Counted from the first letter of the stretch, positions 42,396 to 52,215 are shown. The stretch: 58,670 bases of DNA from Bryobacteraceae bacterium (GCA_019748195.1 JAIEPW010000039.1:1-58670), one strand, 5' to 3'. Translations and numbers: made by a program. The notes: generated from the sequence alone by a model not told the origin.

Positions 42396-44048
42396 ATGGC
42401 GAAATACATATTCGTAACGGGTGGCGTGGTGAGTTCGCTGGGGAAAGGGATCGCCGCGGCAAGCATCGGCTGCCTGCTCGAATCCCGAGGGCTGCGCGTG
42501 ACACTGCAGAAGTTCGACCCCTACCTGAACGTGGATCCGGGAACGATGAGCCCGTTCCAGCACGGGGAGGTTTTTGTCACCGACGACGGCGCCGAGACCG
42601 ACCTGGACCTGGGCCACTACGAGCGCTTTACCCACGCCCGGCTGACGCAAGCCAATAATCTGACCAGCGGACGCATCTACGAACAAATCATTTCGCGGGA
42701 GCGGCGGGGCGACTACCTCGGCAAGACCGTGCAGGTGATCCCGCACGTAACCAACGAGATCAAGGCGGCGGCGCGCAAGGTGGCGGCCGACGTGGACATC
42801 GTGATCGTCGAGATCGGCGGCACGGTGGGCGACATCGAATCTCTCCCCTTCATTGAGGCCATCCGGCAGTTGCGCCACGAACTGGGGCGCGACAACACGT
42901 TATTCGTGCATGTGACTTTGGTTCCCTGGATCGCGGCGGCCCAGGAACTGAAGACCAAGCCGACGCAGCACAGCGTGAAAGAGCTGCGCGCCATTGGTAT
43001 CCAACCCGATATCCTGTTGTGCCGCAGCGAGCGCGAGATCCCCGAGGATGTGAAGGAGAAAATCGCGCTGTTCTGCGACGTGGATGCCAGCGCGGTGGTG
43101 GCCGCTCGCGACGTGAACAGCGTCTACGAGGTACCGCTGGTGTTCGCCGAGCAGGGCGTGGACGAAATCGTGCTGAAGCTGCTGCGCATGGACGCGAGAT
43201 CCCGCGATCTGGATCGTTGGAGGCGCATGGTGGAGCGCTTGAAGCACCCCACCCAGCAGGTGTCGATCGGCGTGGTGGGCAAGTACGTGGAATATGAGGA
43301 TTCCTACAAGAGCTTGAAGGAAGCCCTCCTGCACGGCGGGCTGGCGCACAGCGCGATGGTCAACATCACCTGGGTCGAGTCCGAGCAGCTTACCTGGCCG
43401 GATTGCGTGCCGCAACTGGAGAAGTTCGACGCGATTCTGGTCCCTGGCGGCTTCGGGAAACGCGGTATCGAAGGCATGCTGCACGCGATCCGTTACGCGC
43501 GCGAGTTCAAGGTCCCCTACTTCGGAATCTGCCTGGGCATGCAGACCATGGTGATCGAGTTCGCGCGCAATGTTTGCGGCCTGGAGAAGGCCAACTCGAC
43601 CGAATTCGATCCCGCGACGCCGGATCGCGTGATTTACAAGCTGCGCGAGTTGAAGGGCGTGGACGAACTCGGCGGCACCATGCGTCTGGGTGCGTATCCT
43701 TGCCTTTTGGCGGACGGCAGTTTCGCGCATCGCGCCTATGGCGAAACGCAGATCAGCGAACGTCACCGCCATCGCTACGAATTTAACCGGGACTACGAAA
43801 CCATCCTCACGGCGGGCGGATTGCGGTTAGCCGGACAAACGCCCGACGGCGTTTACGTCGAGATCTGCGAGATCCCCAACCATCCTTGGTTCCTGGGCTG
43901 CCAGTTTCATCCCGAGTTCAAGTCCAAACCTCTGGAGCCGCATCCGCTCTTCCAGGCGTTCGTGAGCGCAGCCTTGGAGCACAAGAAGACGCGGCTGCAG
44001 CGGGAAGGTTCCAGCAAGCGTCCCAGCACCGTGGAGTCGCCGGCGTAG
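42396..44048 (+). CDS. pyrG: CTP synthase
   Basis: The 550-aa enzyme aminates UTP to CTP using glutamine. The N-terminal synthetase domain has [21 protein letters not shown] and [15 protein letters not shown]. The C-terminal class I glutaminase has [10 protein letters not shown], the nucleophile Cys in FGICLGMQ and CQFHPEF. GAGG lies seven bases upstream of the ATG. The kdsB-pyrG pairing joins CTP supply to CMP-KDO synthesis. Confidence 0.95.
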   Translation: MAKYIFVTGGVVSSLGKGIAAASIGCLLESRGLRVTLQKFDPYLNVDPGTMSPFQHGEVFVTDDGAETDLDLGHYERFTHARLTQANNLTSGRIYEQIISRERRGDYLGKTVQVIPHVTNEIKAAARKVAADVDIVIVEIGGTVGDIESLPFIEAIRQLRHELGRDNTLFVHVTLVPWIAAAQELKTKPTQHSVKELRAIGIQPDILLCRSEREIPEDVKEKIALFCDVDASAVVAARDVNSVYEVPLVFAEQGVDEIVLKLLRMDARSRDLDRWRRMVERLKHPTQQVSIGVVGKYVEYEDSYKSLKEALLHGGLAHSAMVNITWVESEQLTWPDCVPQLEKFDAILVPGGFGKRGIEGMLHAIRYAREFKVPYFGICLGMQTMVIEFARNVCGLEKANSTEFDPATPDRVIYKLRELKGVDELGGTMRLGAYPCLLADGSFAHRAYGETQISERHRHRYEFNRDYETILTAGGLRLAGQTPDGVYVEICEIPNHPWFLGCQFHPEFKSKPLEPHPLFQAFVSAALEHKKTRLQREGSSKRPSTVESPA

Positions 44049-44067
44049 CCGCGCGCCAGGCCTGCGA

Positions 44068-44073
44068 TACGAT
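44068..44073 (+). promoter_or_regulatory. TACGAT box before the lactate permease gene
   Basis: TACGAT lies ten bases before the ATG at 44084 and no Shine-Dalgarno is present. The gene is 35 bases after pyrG, so this may be a separate promoter. Confidence 0.3.
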
Positions 44074-44083
44074 GTGAAGCTTC

Positions 44084-45676
44084 ATGTGGCTTCACAATTA
44101 TTCGCCGGTGGGCGCCTTCTCGCCCTGGCTGGCCGCGGGGCCGATCTTCGTTCTGCTGCTTCTGCTGGGAGTCCTGCGAAAGCCCAGCTATAGCGCGGCG
44201 CTGTGCGGGCTGGCGGCCGCGCTGCTGGTAGCCACCGTGGTGTACGGGATGCCCGTCCCCCTGGCTGTCTCCGCGACTTTGTACGGCGCGGCCTTCGGGC
44301 TCTTCCCCATCGGCTGGATCGTGTTCTGGGCCATCGTCCTGTACCGCCTGACCGTGGAGACGGGACAAATGGAAACGATCAAGAACTCCATCGGATCCCT
44401 GACCACGGATCAGCGGCTTCAGGCCCTGCTGATCGCCTTCGCATTCGGCGCGTTCGTGGAAGGCGCCGCCGGATTCGGCACTCCCGTGGCGGTGGCCGCC
44501 GCGATGCTCGCCGGCCTCGGGTTCTCGCCGTTTTACGCGGCTGCCATCTGCCTGCTGGCTAACACCGCGCCCGTCGCGTTCGGCTCCATCGGAATCCCGC
44601 TGATCACCTTGCAGGGGATCACCGGGCTGCCGCTCGACGCATTAAGCGCGAACGTGGGCCGGATTTGCGCGCCGGTGTCGTTGATCATCCCCGCCTATCT
44701 GGTATTCACCATGGGCGGCTGGCGCGCGCTGCGCGAGACGCTGCCCGCCGTGGCCGCCTGCGGCATGGCATTTGCCGGCGCGCAGTTTTATGTCTCCAAC
44801 TACCTGGGCCCGTACTTGACAGACATCCTGGGCTCGCTGGCGACCTTCGCGGTGCTCATCCTTCTGCTTCGCTTCTGGCGGCCCGCGGGCGAGAAGCCTC
44901 GTCCGCCTTCTCTTGCGGACACCCGAACCACGATACTGGCATGGGCGCCCTACGGCCTGCTGGTGATCTTCGTGTTGCTTTGGGGCATGGACGGCGTGAA
45001 AGCCATGCTGAACCGCGCCACGTTCGGGATGGAATGGCCGGGGCTGCATAACGCCATCCAGCGGGTCGCGCCCGCGGTGTCGTCCCCTTCCCCCTATGCC
45101 GCGATCTACGCCTTCAACCTGCTGGCGGCGTCTGGAACGGCTTGCATGTTGGCGGCGCTGAGTTCGGCGCTGCTGCTGCGCGTAAGTGGCGGGAGGCTGT
45201 CGGGCGTGATCGCCGGGTCGGCGCGTTCGCTGGCGTTGCCCATGCTGACCATCGCCAGCGTGCTGGGGCTCGCGTTTCTGATGAACTACTGCGGCGCTAC
45301 CGCGACGCTGGGCATGGCGTTCGCCCGCACCGGCGTCGCGTTTCCGTTCTTCAGCGCGATGCTCGGCTGGTTGGGCGTGTTCCTCACCGGCAGCGACACC
45401 TCGGCGAACGCGTTGTTCGGCAACCTGCAGGTGATCACCGCGAACTCGCTGGGCTTGAGCCCGGCACTGATGGCCGCGGCGAACTCGTCGGGCGGGGTGA
45501 TGGGGAAAATGATCAGCCTCCAGTCCATCGCCGTGGCGGCGGCAGCCACCGGCATGAAAGCGGAAGACGAGTCCCGCCTGTTCCGCTTCACCCTGCGGCA
45601 CAGTATCATTCTGGCCAGCGCGATCGGGCTGGTGGTGCTGTTCTATGCCTACGTCAAACCGGACTGGATCCGGTGA
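44084..45676 (+). CDS. lldP: L-lactate permease
   Basis: The 530-aa protein has about twelve to fourteen membrane helices with the lactate permease pattern: an N-terminal WLHNYSPVGAFSPWLAAGP, FALGAFVEGAAGFGTPVAVAAA-like helix (FAFGAFVEGAAGFGTPVAVA), and the C-terminal FLTGSDTSANALFGNLQ and SSGGVMGKMIS. It imports lactate or glycolate by proton symport. No lactate dehydrogenase gene is adjacent. Its last 23 bases overlap the convergent pncA gene. Confidence 0.9.
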   Translation: MWLHNYSPVGAFSPWLAAGPIFVLLLLLGVLRKPSYSAALCGLAAALLVATVVYGMPVPLAVSATLYGAAFGLFPIGWIVFWAIVLYRLTVETGQMETIKNSIGSLTTDQRLQALLIAFAFGAFVEGAAGFGTPVAVAAAMLAGLGFSPFYAAAICLLANTAPVAFGSIGIPLITLQGITGLPLDALSANVGRICAPVSLIIPAYLVFTMGGWRALRETLPAVAACGMAFAGAQFYVSNYLGPYLTDILGSLATFAVLILLLRFWRPAGEKPRPPSLADTRTTILAWAPYGLLVIFVLLWGMDGVKAMLNRATFGMEWPGLHNAIQRVAPAVSSPSPYAAIYAFNLLAASGTACMLAALSSALLLRVSGGRLSGVIAGSARSLALPMLTIASVLGLAFLMNYCGATATLGMAFARTGVAFPFFSAMLGWLGVFLTGSDTSANALFGNLQVITANSLGLSPALMAAANSSGGVMGKMISLQSIAVAAAATGMKAEDESRLFRFTLRHSIILASAIGLVVLFYAYVKPDWIR

Positions 45677-46196
45677 TCCGCGACACCGTGGAAAGATGCG
45701 CGCCCGCCGCGCGGAGCTCGTCGAGCGTGGCGGAACCCGATTGGAGGGACAGGGCGCGGGTCGCATCCTCCACGAGGATCACCTGCGCGCCCATTTCGAG
45801 CAGCCCCCGCGCGGCGATGCCGACGCAAACCTCCGTGGCCACTCCGTACACGATGTAACGCTCCGCCTTCAGCGAATCGAGCAGGGGCTTCCATCGCGGG
45901 CTGGCAAGGACGTCGACGGTCTGCTTCTCCAAGATGATCTGCCCGGCGACCAGCGTCGCCTCCGCTTTTCGCTGTCCCACTGCTCCTTTCACGCAATGAT
46001 GCGGCCATTGCCGGAATTCGATGTCGTCCTCCGCGTGCGCGTCCATGGACGAAATGAGCGGGAGTGAAGCGGCGGTTGCGTAACGGTTGAGCCGGGCGAC
46101 CGCGGGCAGGATCGCCTCCGCGCCTGGGACGTACAGCGCGCCGGCGGGAAATACGAAGTCGAGCTGCGTGTCGATGTCGAAAAAGACCGTTCTCAA
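45654..46196 (-). CDS. pncA: Nicotinamidase
   Basis: The 180-aa cysteine hydrolase has the catalytic triad Asp9 (FFDIDTQLDF), Lys70 (HCVKG) and Cys124 (ATEVCV), plus metal ligands near Asp52/His54 (MDAHAEDD) and His66/67. It deamidates nicotinamide to nicotinate, the substrate of the pncB product encoded directly upstream. Start TTG overlaps the pncB stop (TTGA). This confirms a two-step NAD salvage module. Confidence 0.85.
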   Translation of the reverse strand: MRTVFFDIDTQLDFVFPAGALYVPGAEAILPAVARLNRYATAASLPLISSMDAHAEDDIEFRQWPHHCVKGAVGQRKAEATLVAGQIILEKQTVDVLASPRWKPLLDSLKAERYIVYGVATEVCVGIAARGLLEMGAQVILVEDATRALSLQSGSATLDELRAAGAHLSTVSRITGSSPV

Positions 46197-47482
46197 GCAA
46201 GGCTCCTCTCAACATCCGCCGAGAGCTGCCGAAGGCTTTTCGAGTATTCCACCGGACGCTGCCGCGAGACTTCCTTGCGGGACGCGGCACAGCGGTCCCG
46301 CGCTTCCGCCGCGCCGGGCAGCGGCCGCACCAGCTTGCCGCCGCGGATCACCGGTTGGAGGAGTGCCTCGGGAGCACCTTCTGGAAGTTCCGCGGCGCGG
46401 CCGATGACGTCTCGATCCGCGAACCGGAACACCTGCTTGCGTCCGGGATACGTTTTCTTGCCCTCGCTGAGCTTCACCGTGTATCGCAGTTCGCCGTGAT
46501 ACTCGGCCTCCACCATCTTGTAGATGACGCCCAGGGCGGGCGCATCGAAGGAAGTGGCGAGCTCGGTTCCCACGCCGAAAACATCAATGGGCGCTCCGGC
46601 GGCGGCCAGCCCGGCGATCTTAACCTCATTCAGGTCGCCGGTGGCGAAGATCCTCGCGTCCGGCAGCCCGGCGGCATCCAGAATGCGACGGGATTCGGCG
46701 GCCAGGGCTCCCAGGTCGCCGCTGTCCAGGCGGATGCCCCATAGCGGACGTCCCAGCGAAGCCGCCAGTCGAACGCCCTCCAGGGTGTCGTAGGTATCCA
46801 CCAGGTACACGGTGCCCGCCCCCAGCAGACTCTGCAACCGTTCGTACGCCATCCGCTCCCGGGGAAACGACATGACCCAGGAATGGGCGGCGGTTCCGTA
46901 AACTGGAATTCCATAGCGGAAGCCCGTGAGCGTGTTGCTGGTTCCGATGCACCCTCCAATGTAAGCGGCGCGTGCGGCCAATGTTCCAGCCTCCGGGCCG
47001 TGGGCGCGGCGCGTGCCGAACTCGACGACAGGGCGATCTCGCGCCGCTTCCACGATGCGAGCCGCCTTGGACGCGATCATCGATTCGAAGCCGATGCATG
47101 CAAGCAACACGGTCTCCACCAACTGCGCTTCGACGATCGGAGCCTGAACGAACAAAAACGGCTCGGGCGGGAACAGCAGGGCCCCTTCTGGCACGGCGTC
47201 CACGTCGCCGGTGAACCGGAAGTTGCGCAGCATCTCGAAGAACGCCGGGGACGCCTGAGAGAACTGGGGAAGGCCACGCAAGTAGTCGACGTGCTCGGGC
47301 TCGAAACGCAGGTTAAGCAGGTAGTCCGCTGCGCTGTGCAACCCTGCCGCGATCAGGAAGTCGCGGTTCGGCGGCAACTTTCGGGCAAACAACTCGAACG
47401 CCGCCCGATCTCCGCTCCGGCCGGCCTCGAAGTACCCCGCGGCCATGGTGAGCTGATAGAGATCGGTCAGCAGCGCGTTCAT
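46193..47482 (-). CDS. pncB: Nicotinate phosphoribosyltransferase
   Basis: The 429-aa enzyme makes nicotinate mononucleotide from nicotinate and PRPP. It has LLTDLYQLTMAAGYFEAG at the N-terminus, EFGTRRAHGPEAG with the expected catalytic region, GIPVYGTAAHSWVMSF with the phospho-acceptor-type His, and GIRLDSGDLGALA with the phosphoribosyl loop. The last 40 residues are an Arg/Lys-rich extension. The start overlaps the DUF4340 stop by four bases, tying NAD salvage to the ABC exporter operon. pncA follows by a four-base overlap. Confidence 0.9.
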   Translation of the reverse strand: MNALLTDLYQLTMAAGYFEAGRSGDRAAFELFARKLPPNRDFLIAAGLHSAADYLLNLRFEPEHVDYLRGLPQFSQASPAFFEMLRNFRFTGDVDAVPEGALLFPPEPFLFVQAPIVEAQLVETVLLACIGFESMIASKAARIVEAARDRPVVEFGTRRAHGPEAGTLAARAAYIGGCIGTSNTLTGFRYGIPVYGTAAHSWVMSFPRERMAYERLQSLLGAGTVYLVDTYDTLEGVRLAASLGRPLWGIRLDSGDLGALAAESRRILDAAGLPDARIFATGDLNEVKIAGLAAAGAPIDVFGVGTELATSFDAPALGVIYKMVEAEYHGELRYTVKLSEGKKTYPGRKQVFRFADRDVIGRAAELPEGAPEALLQPVIRGGKLVRPLPGAAEARDRCAASRKEVSRQRPVEYSKSLRQLSADVERSLA

Positions 47483-48792
47483 TTCTTCGGTGGCGGCGGC
47501 GCTTCCTTGACGTCCGCGTGAGCTTTCAACAGCTCATCCACGATTTTCGCATCCAGCTCGTACAAAGCCGGTTCGCCCGCGCGCTGGCCGATCCACTTGC
47601 CGCCCTGCTGGCCGAGCGTAACCCGCTCCGTACGCTTTCCGTCGCCGCTCGTCACGGCAAGTTCCACGGCCGGCGGCGGCGCGGCGCCCTCGCGGAAGGC
47701 GGCGGCGGATAGATCGCGAAGCTTGTCGATCAGGTTGGCCACGGACGCCGTATCCTGCTTCTTTCCGGCGGCCATCCAGCCGTCTGGCCCTTTTTCGCGA
47801 ACGGTGGCCGCGCCGTCCCTGCGGATCTCGACCCTGGTGGGCTCGCTGAAGCCGAAATCGAACAGCTTGCGATTTCGGAAAGATTCGAAGTCGCGCGCGG
47901 CGGCTTCGCCCGTTTCCTTCGACAGCTTGTGAACACCCTCCACCTGAGAGCTCCGCGCGTAGAAGTCATCCTTGATCTTGCGCACCTCCAGCTTCTGGGT
48001 CCCCGCGGGGCCCGTGAGCTGGATGGTCGCAACGGGAGCCGCCGCGGCGAATCTCTTCTCGGCATCCGGTTCGCTTTCCGCGGACATCGTCGCCCCGGTG
48101 ATCTTGGACACGAAATCGGCAACCTGGAAGCTGTCGGCGCGGGCAGGGCGGGGCTTCAGAATTTGCCACTCGCTGGTGTTAATCCGTCCGAGCTCGGTGG
48201 CCTGACCCTTGGCGGCCACTTCCACCCGGCTCAACTTGTCCCCATCCACGGTCAACAGGCGCTTGTCCCGTAGATCTTTCCAGCTCTTGTCGAGGGTCGC
48301 CTTGGTGTAGTTCGCCAGCGAGAAGACACGGGCGTCGCCTTCCATTTTTACGAAGAATGCCGTGCCGCTGGGAGTTTCGTCGCCGAAAAGGAGCCTGACA
48401 GTCTTGCCATCCTTCTTGAGAATTTCGAGTTGGTATGACGGCGTGGCCAGGCCGAACGGAGCCAGATCCGCGGCCTGCTCTTCCACAATACGATCCGATG
48501 CCAGGTCCGCCAACGCGGTGGTCACCTGCTGCAGAGTGGTGATATCGACTTCCAGCGGCCTTGGCTCGAGAATCGCCCATTTAGCCTGCTGGACCTGCTT
48601 GACCACGGTGACCTCCGGGCCCTTGCGAAAGCGCAATTCCGAAATCTGATCCTCGGGGACTTTCAAGATCGACGGCGGAGCGTCCTTGGGGCGGTCGGCC
48701 GCGGACGCATCCTGCCGGCGGTTGGAATACCACACGCCCGCGCCCAGCGCAGCGAGCATCACAGCCGCGATCAGCAAGCCTCGTATACGCAT
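47479..48792 (-). CDS. DUF4340 envelope protein
   Basis: The 437-aa protein has one N-terminal membrane helix (about 4-22) and a long periplasmic region with two DUF4340 repeats (about 70-190 and 210-370). Each has a strand-loop pattern around LRDKRLLTVDGDK and FRNRKLFDFGFSEP. It is the standard companion of GldG-type ABC accessory proteins, but has no assigned reaction. It lies three bases after the GldG-like gene and overlaps pncB by four. Confidence 0.8.
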   Translation of the reverse strand: MRIRGLLIAAVMLAALGAGVWYSNRRQDASAADRPKDAPPSILKVPEDQISELRFRKGPEVTVVKQVQQAKWAILEPRPLEVDITTLQQVTTALADLASDRIVEEQAADLAPFGLATPSYQLEILKKDGKTVRLLFGDETPSGTAFFVKMEGDARVFSLANYTKATLDKSWKDLRDKRLLTVDGDKLSRVEVAAKGQATELGRINTSEWQILKPRPARADSFQVADFVSKITGATMSAESEPDAEKRFAAAAPVATIQLTGPAGTQKLEVRKIKDDFYARSSQVEGVHKLSKETGEAAARDFESFRNRKLFDFGFSEPTRVEIRRDGAATVREKGPDGWMAAGKKQDTASVANLIDKLRDLSAAAFREGAAPPPAVELAVTSGDGKRTERVTLGQQGGKWIGQRAGEPALYELDAKIVDELLKAHADVKEAPPPPKK

Positions 48793-48795
48793 CCC

Positions 48796-50241
48796 CTACC
48801 TCCGCCGCCACCACACGCTGACGCCGGCAAGCAGGATCATCACCGGGAAGCCTACCACGCTGGCCCAGAAGATTCCGTTCATCTGGCTGCGGGTCAGGTT
48901 CAGGCGGCGATCCTCGGGGTCCTTGGGGCGGATCGAAATCAGGTCCTCGTCGGACGAAAGCCAGTTCATCGCGTTCAGAAACAGGTCGCGATTGCCGTTG
49001 AAGCGCAGGATGTTATTGCCCGCGAAGCCGGAAGATCCGACAACGACGAAGCGGCCCTCCGAGTTCTCCTTGCCGGTTTTGATGGTTCCGGCGGCGCCGA
49101 TGGTCAGCGGACCGCGCTTGTCCTTATTGGGGTCCACCATGAGTTCGGCCGAATCCAGCTTGCTGGTGGCGATGCTGTTCTTTGAGGTGGAGAACAACTT
49201 CTCAACCGTCGCCTTGCCTGCCTTCACTTCCAGCGTGCGGGCATACGGGAACGCCGCGGACGCGTCTTTCATCTCGCGAACGACGGGGTGCGATTCCCAG
49301 TTGGTGACCAGGGGCACAACCTCGCTGAGGCCAAACAACTGGCCCACGCCGGACAAATCCACCGCGAGGTCCTTGTTCACGGTGATTCCCCACCCCTCGA
49401 TGACCTGCGCCAGGGCGGCGTTCTCGGCGATGGCGTCGCCGATCTTCAGCGGCGGGTCCAACAGGAACATCGCGCGGCCGCCGTTTTCCACGTGAGCCTT
49501 CAGCGCGTCGACCTCGGGCTGGCTGAGATCGAAGCGAGGGCCGGCCACGACCACCGCCGTGCAGTCGCCCGGGATCTCCACCTTGCCGGCGGGTGCCTGC
49601 GGCGTCTCGGTCTTGGTGATGTCGGTCCGGGTGGGAGCCGCCGACGCCTCCGCGCGTTCTCCGAAGCGGATGGTTTTTGTCGCGTAGTTGTTGCGCTCCA
49701 CCGTTTCCTTCAAGCCGGAGTATCCGGTCGGCTTGGTCTCGTCGATCGATTTCTCGCCATGTCCGGCCACAAAGCAGACGGTCCGCTGGCCGCCCTTCAA
49801 CGCGCGGATCAGCGCGCCGGTGACCTCTTCCTCGGTCATCGACTTGGCTTCTTCCTTGCGTCCGTTCGCCTCGACAAAGATCGAGCCGAAGTTCTTCACC
49901 CCGGCCGCCTTGGCCTGTTGCGGCTTCTTATCGGGATCGATATAGGCTACGTTAAGCTGCGCGGAGAGATTGTCGTACCGGTCCAGCAGGTCGCGAGCCT
50001 GGGTAAAGCTGCCGGTCTTGTCCCAATACGTGATGGTCGCCGGCGCTTTCAGGTTCTTCACCACCTTTTCGGTCTGATCGGAAAGACTGAAGCGCTTGTT
50101 CGTGGTAGCGTCGAAACTCTTGTTGTAGCGATTCGCCAGGAAGTTGCCGAGACCCAGTACCGCCAGGATGATGACGGTATACACGGCGGCGTAGGCGGTG
50201 AAACGGGTCTGCCGGGAGCTCATCCAGTTCTTTTGCGCCAT
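48796..50241 (-). CDS. GldG-like ABC accessory protein
   Basis: The 481-aa protein has a membrane helix near each end (about 17-37 and 456-476) and a large extracytoplasmic GldG/ABC-type-uncharacterised domain. Its N-terminal half includes SLSDQTEKVVKNLKAPATITYWD and FVAGHGEKSIDETKPTG, and a later segment FLLDPPLKIGD. GldG partners the GldA/GldF ABC transporter first linked to Bacteroidetes gliding. Here it lies with a DUF4340 protein in an envelope ABC operon, where substrate export is unknown. Confidence 0.8.
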   Translation of the reverse strand: MAQKNWMSSRQTRFTAYAAVYTVIILAVLGLGNFLANRYNKSFDATTNKRFSLSDQTEKVVKNLKAPATITYWDKTGSFTQARDLLDRYDNLSAQLNVAYIDPDKKPQQAKAAGVKNFGSIFVEANGRKEEAKSMTEEEVTGALIRALKGGQRTVCFVAGHGEKSIDETKPTGYSGLKETVERNNYATKTIRFGERAEASAAPTRTDITKTETPQAPAGKVEIPGDCTAVVVAGPRFDLSQPEVDALKAHVENGGRAMFLLDPPLKIGDAIAENAALAQVIEGWGITVNKDLAVDLSGVGQLFGLSEVVPLVTNWESHPVVREMKDASAAFPYARTLEVKAGKATVEKLFSTSKNSIATSKLDSAELMVDPNKDKRGPLTIGAAGTIKTGKENSEGRFVVVGSSGFAGNNILRFNGNRDLFLNAMNWLSSDEDLISIRPKDPEDRRLNLTRSQMNGIFWASVVGFPVMILLAGVSVWWRRR

Positions 50242-50244
50242 TGC

Positions 50245-51012
50245 TTACGACCTCCACCGCAGGGACTCAAGCGACCTTGCGGTCAGGAACAAACCGAGGA
50301 AGATAAGTGACAGGTAGAAGACGACGTCCTTGGTATCGATGACTCCCTTGGAGAAGGGTTCGAAGTGCGTGAGCACGGACATATAACCGACCACCTTGGC
50401 CCAGGCCGCCGTTTCAAACGATGTCACCCAATCCAGCACCCACAGCAGCAGGCAGATGGCGAACGTCGCCACGCCGGCGACAATCTGATTTCGTGTGGTG
50501 TTGGAGATGAAGGTGCCCAGCGCCAGCAGCGCGCCGCCCTGTAACAGCAGGCCCAGGTAGCCGATCAGCATGGGTTTCCAGTCGGGTGAGCCGTAGGCGA
50601 ACAGGATCAGCATGTTCACCAGCGCAACGGCAAGAATCGCGGCGTACATCAGCAGCGCCGCCAGCCACTTGCCCAGGATGATCTCCCAGTCGCGGATGGG
50701 GGACGTCACCAGCAATTCGATGGTGCCGGAGCGCTTCTCTTCCGCGAACAGCCTCATGGTGATCATCGGAATCAGGAACAAGCCGATGACGCTGATGTTG
50801 GAGAGCACCGGACGGATCACCCACTCGTTCACGTCCATCGGAAAACTGCGCCCCGTCATCTGGCTTTCCATCCCGCGCTGCACGAAGAACGCTGTGGAAA
50901 ACCAGAAGAAGTACCCCGCGATCAGCGCGAAAAACGCCATCAAGCCGTAGGCGATGGGGGAACGGAAATAACTGTTGATCTCCTTGGCCGCGATCACCAG
51001 GATGTTTTTCAT
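50245..51012 (-). CDS. GldF-like ABC-2 permease
   Basis: The 255-aa protein has about six membrane helices: KEINSYFRSPIAYGLMAFFALI, a helix with SVIGLFLIPMITMRLFAEEKRSGT (the conserved cytoplasmic loop of this permease class), and three more up to the C-terminus. It forms the channel of an ABC exporter with the ATPase encoded upstream. The start overlaps that gene by four bases and the GldG-like gene follows after three. Confidence 0.85.
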   Translation of the reverse strand: MKNILVIAAKEINSYFRSPIAYGLMAFFALIAGYFFWFSTAFFVQRGMESQMTGRSFPMDVNEWVIRPVLSNISVIGLFLIPMITMRLFAEEKRSGTIELLVTSPIRDWEIILGKWLAALLMYAAILAVALVNMLILFAYGSPDWKPMLIGYLGLLLQGGALLALGTFISNTTRNQIVAGVATFAICLLLWVLDWVTSFETAAWAKVVGYMSVLTHFEPFSKGVIDTKDVVFYLSLIFLGLFLTARSLESLRWRS

Positions 51013-51977
51013 TGCTTCGCCTCTTTCGCGGCGTCGACCGACGTGAGCTGAAGGAAGATCTCTTCCAGGCTGATCGCCGCCGTGTGAAGTTCGTTCAGAT
51101 TCCAGCCGGATTCCACCACCGCTCGCGCGATCTCGGGTCGAATCACGCGGCCCTGCAGGCTTTCCACTTCGAACGTCAGCCGGGAGTCGCGCGTTTCCTT
51201 ATGCAACACGCGGCTGACCCCCGCCACCTGCTCCAGCCGCTGCTGCACGGAGGTGAGTTCCAGGGGACCGTTTCGCGATTCGACTTCCACGTTGACGGTC
51301 TCGGAACCGCGCATCCGGTTGGTCAGGTTGTGCACGCTGTCGGTGGCGACTACCTTGCCCTGAGCGATGATGATCACTTTCTGGCAGATTTGTTCCACCT
51401 CGGGCAGGATGTGCGTGGAGAGAATGATCGTGTGATCTCCGGAGAGCTGCTGAATCAGCTCCCGCGTCTCAATGATCTGCTTGGGGTCCAGCCCGGAGGT
51501 CGGCTCATCGAGAATCAGAACCTCGGGATTATGCAGGATCGCCTGCGCGAGTCCGACGCGCTGCCGGTAGCCCTTGGAAAGCTTGCTGATTAACTTGTTG
51601 CGGACATCGCCCACGGCGCAGCGGCCCGCGACGTCATCCACGCGCCGCTTCAGTTCGTTACCGCCAAGGCCCTTCAGCTTGCCCACGAACAGGAGGTATT
51701 CGCTCACCTCCATTTCGGGGTAAAGCGGCGGGGTTTCGGGCAGGTATCCGACTCGCCTCTTGACTTCCATCGGGCTTTGGATGACGTCGAAACCGGCCAC
51801 CTGGGCGGAGCCGTCGCTGGGGGGCATGAAGCACGTCAGGATGCGCATGGTGGTGGTTTTCCCGGCGCCGTTAGGACCTAGAAAACCGACGATTTGCCCC
51901 TTCTCCACCTCGAACGAAATGTCATTGACGGCGACATTGCGAGCGTATCGCTTGGTGAGGTGTTCAACCTTGATCAT
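51009..51977 (-). CDS. ABC exporter ATPase (GldA-like)
   Basis: The 322-aa ATPase has Walker A GFLGPNGAGKTTTMR, Q-loop LPETPPLYPEM, signature LSKGYRQRVGLAQAI, Walker B EVLILDEPTSGLDP and the H-loop STHILPEVEQ. A C-terminal domain (about 225-310) is typical for GldA-type ATPases. It is first in the operon, with a strong promoter and a GGAAGGGAA Shine-Dalgarno about seven bases upstream. Confidence 0.9.
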   Translation of the reverse strand: MIKVEHLTKRYARNVAVNDISFEVEKGQIVGFLGPNGAGKTTTMRILTCFMPPSDGSAQVAGFDVIQSPMEVKRRVGYLPETPPLYPEMEVSEYLLFVGKLKGLGGNELKRRVDDVAGRCAVGDVRNKLISKLSKGYRQRVGLAQAILHNPEVLILDEPTSGLDPKQIIETRELIQQLSGDHTIILSTHILPEVEQICQKVIIIAQGKVVATDSVHNLTNRMRGSETVNVEVESRNGPLELTSVQQRLEQVAGVSRVLHKETRDSRLTFEVESLQGRVIRPEIARAVVESGWNLNELHTAAISLEEIFLQLTSVDAAKEAKQ

Positions 51978-52033
51978 AAAGAGTTCCCTTCCCGGAGAAG
52001 AGCGACAGGAATGTCGAGTTGCTTGAAAACACT

Positions 52034-52062
52034 ATGATAGAGACGATGCCCGGCACTGTCAA
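52034..52062 (-). promoter_or_regulatory. Sigma70-like promoter of the ABC exporter operon
   Basis: TTGACA (52057-52062), a 17-base spacer and TATCAT (52034-52039) on the minus strand. It gives a leader of about 50 bases before the ATPase gene. It is the best-matching promoter in the window. Confidence 0.75.
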
Positions 52063-52215
52063 ACGAGGGTGCTTAGGTATGGCTTACGGCACTTAGACGC
52101 ACATTTCCCCGCTTCGTTTCGGCCGTTTAGCGGCAACTGGCGGCCGCTAAGGGGCGTCTATCTGACAGAGAAACCGCCGCCCGACCACGGATCGGGGCGT
52201 CTGGGAGAGGACAAG

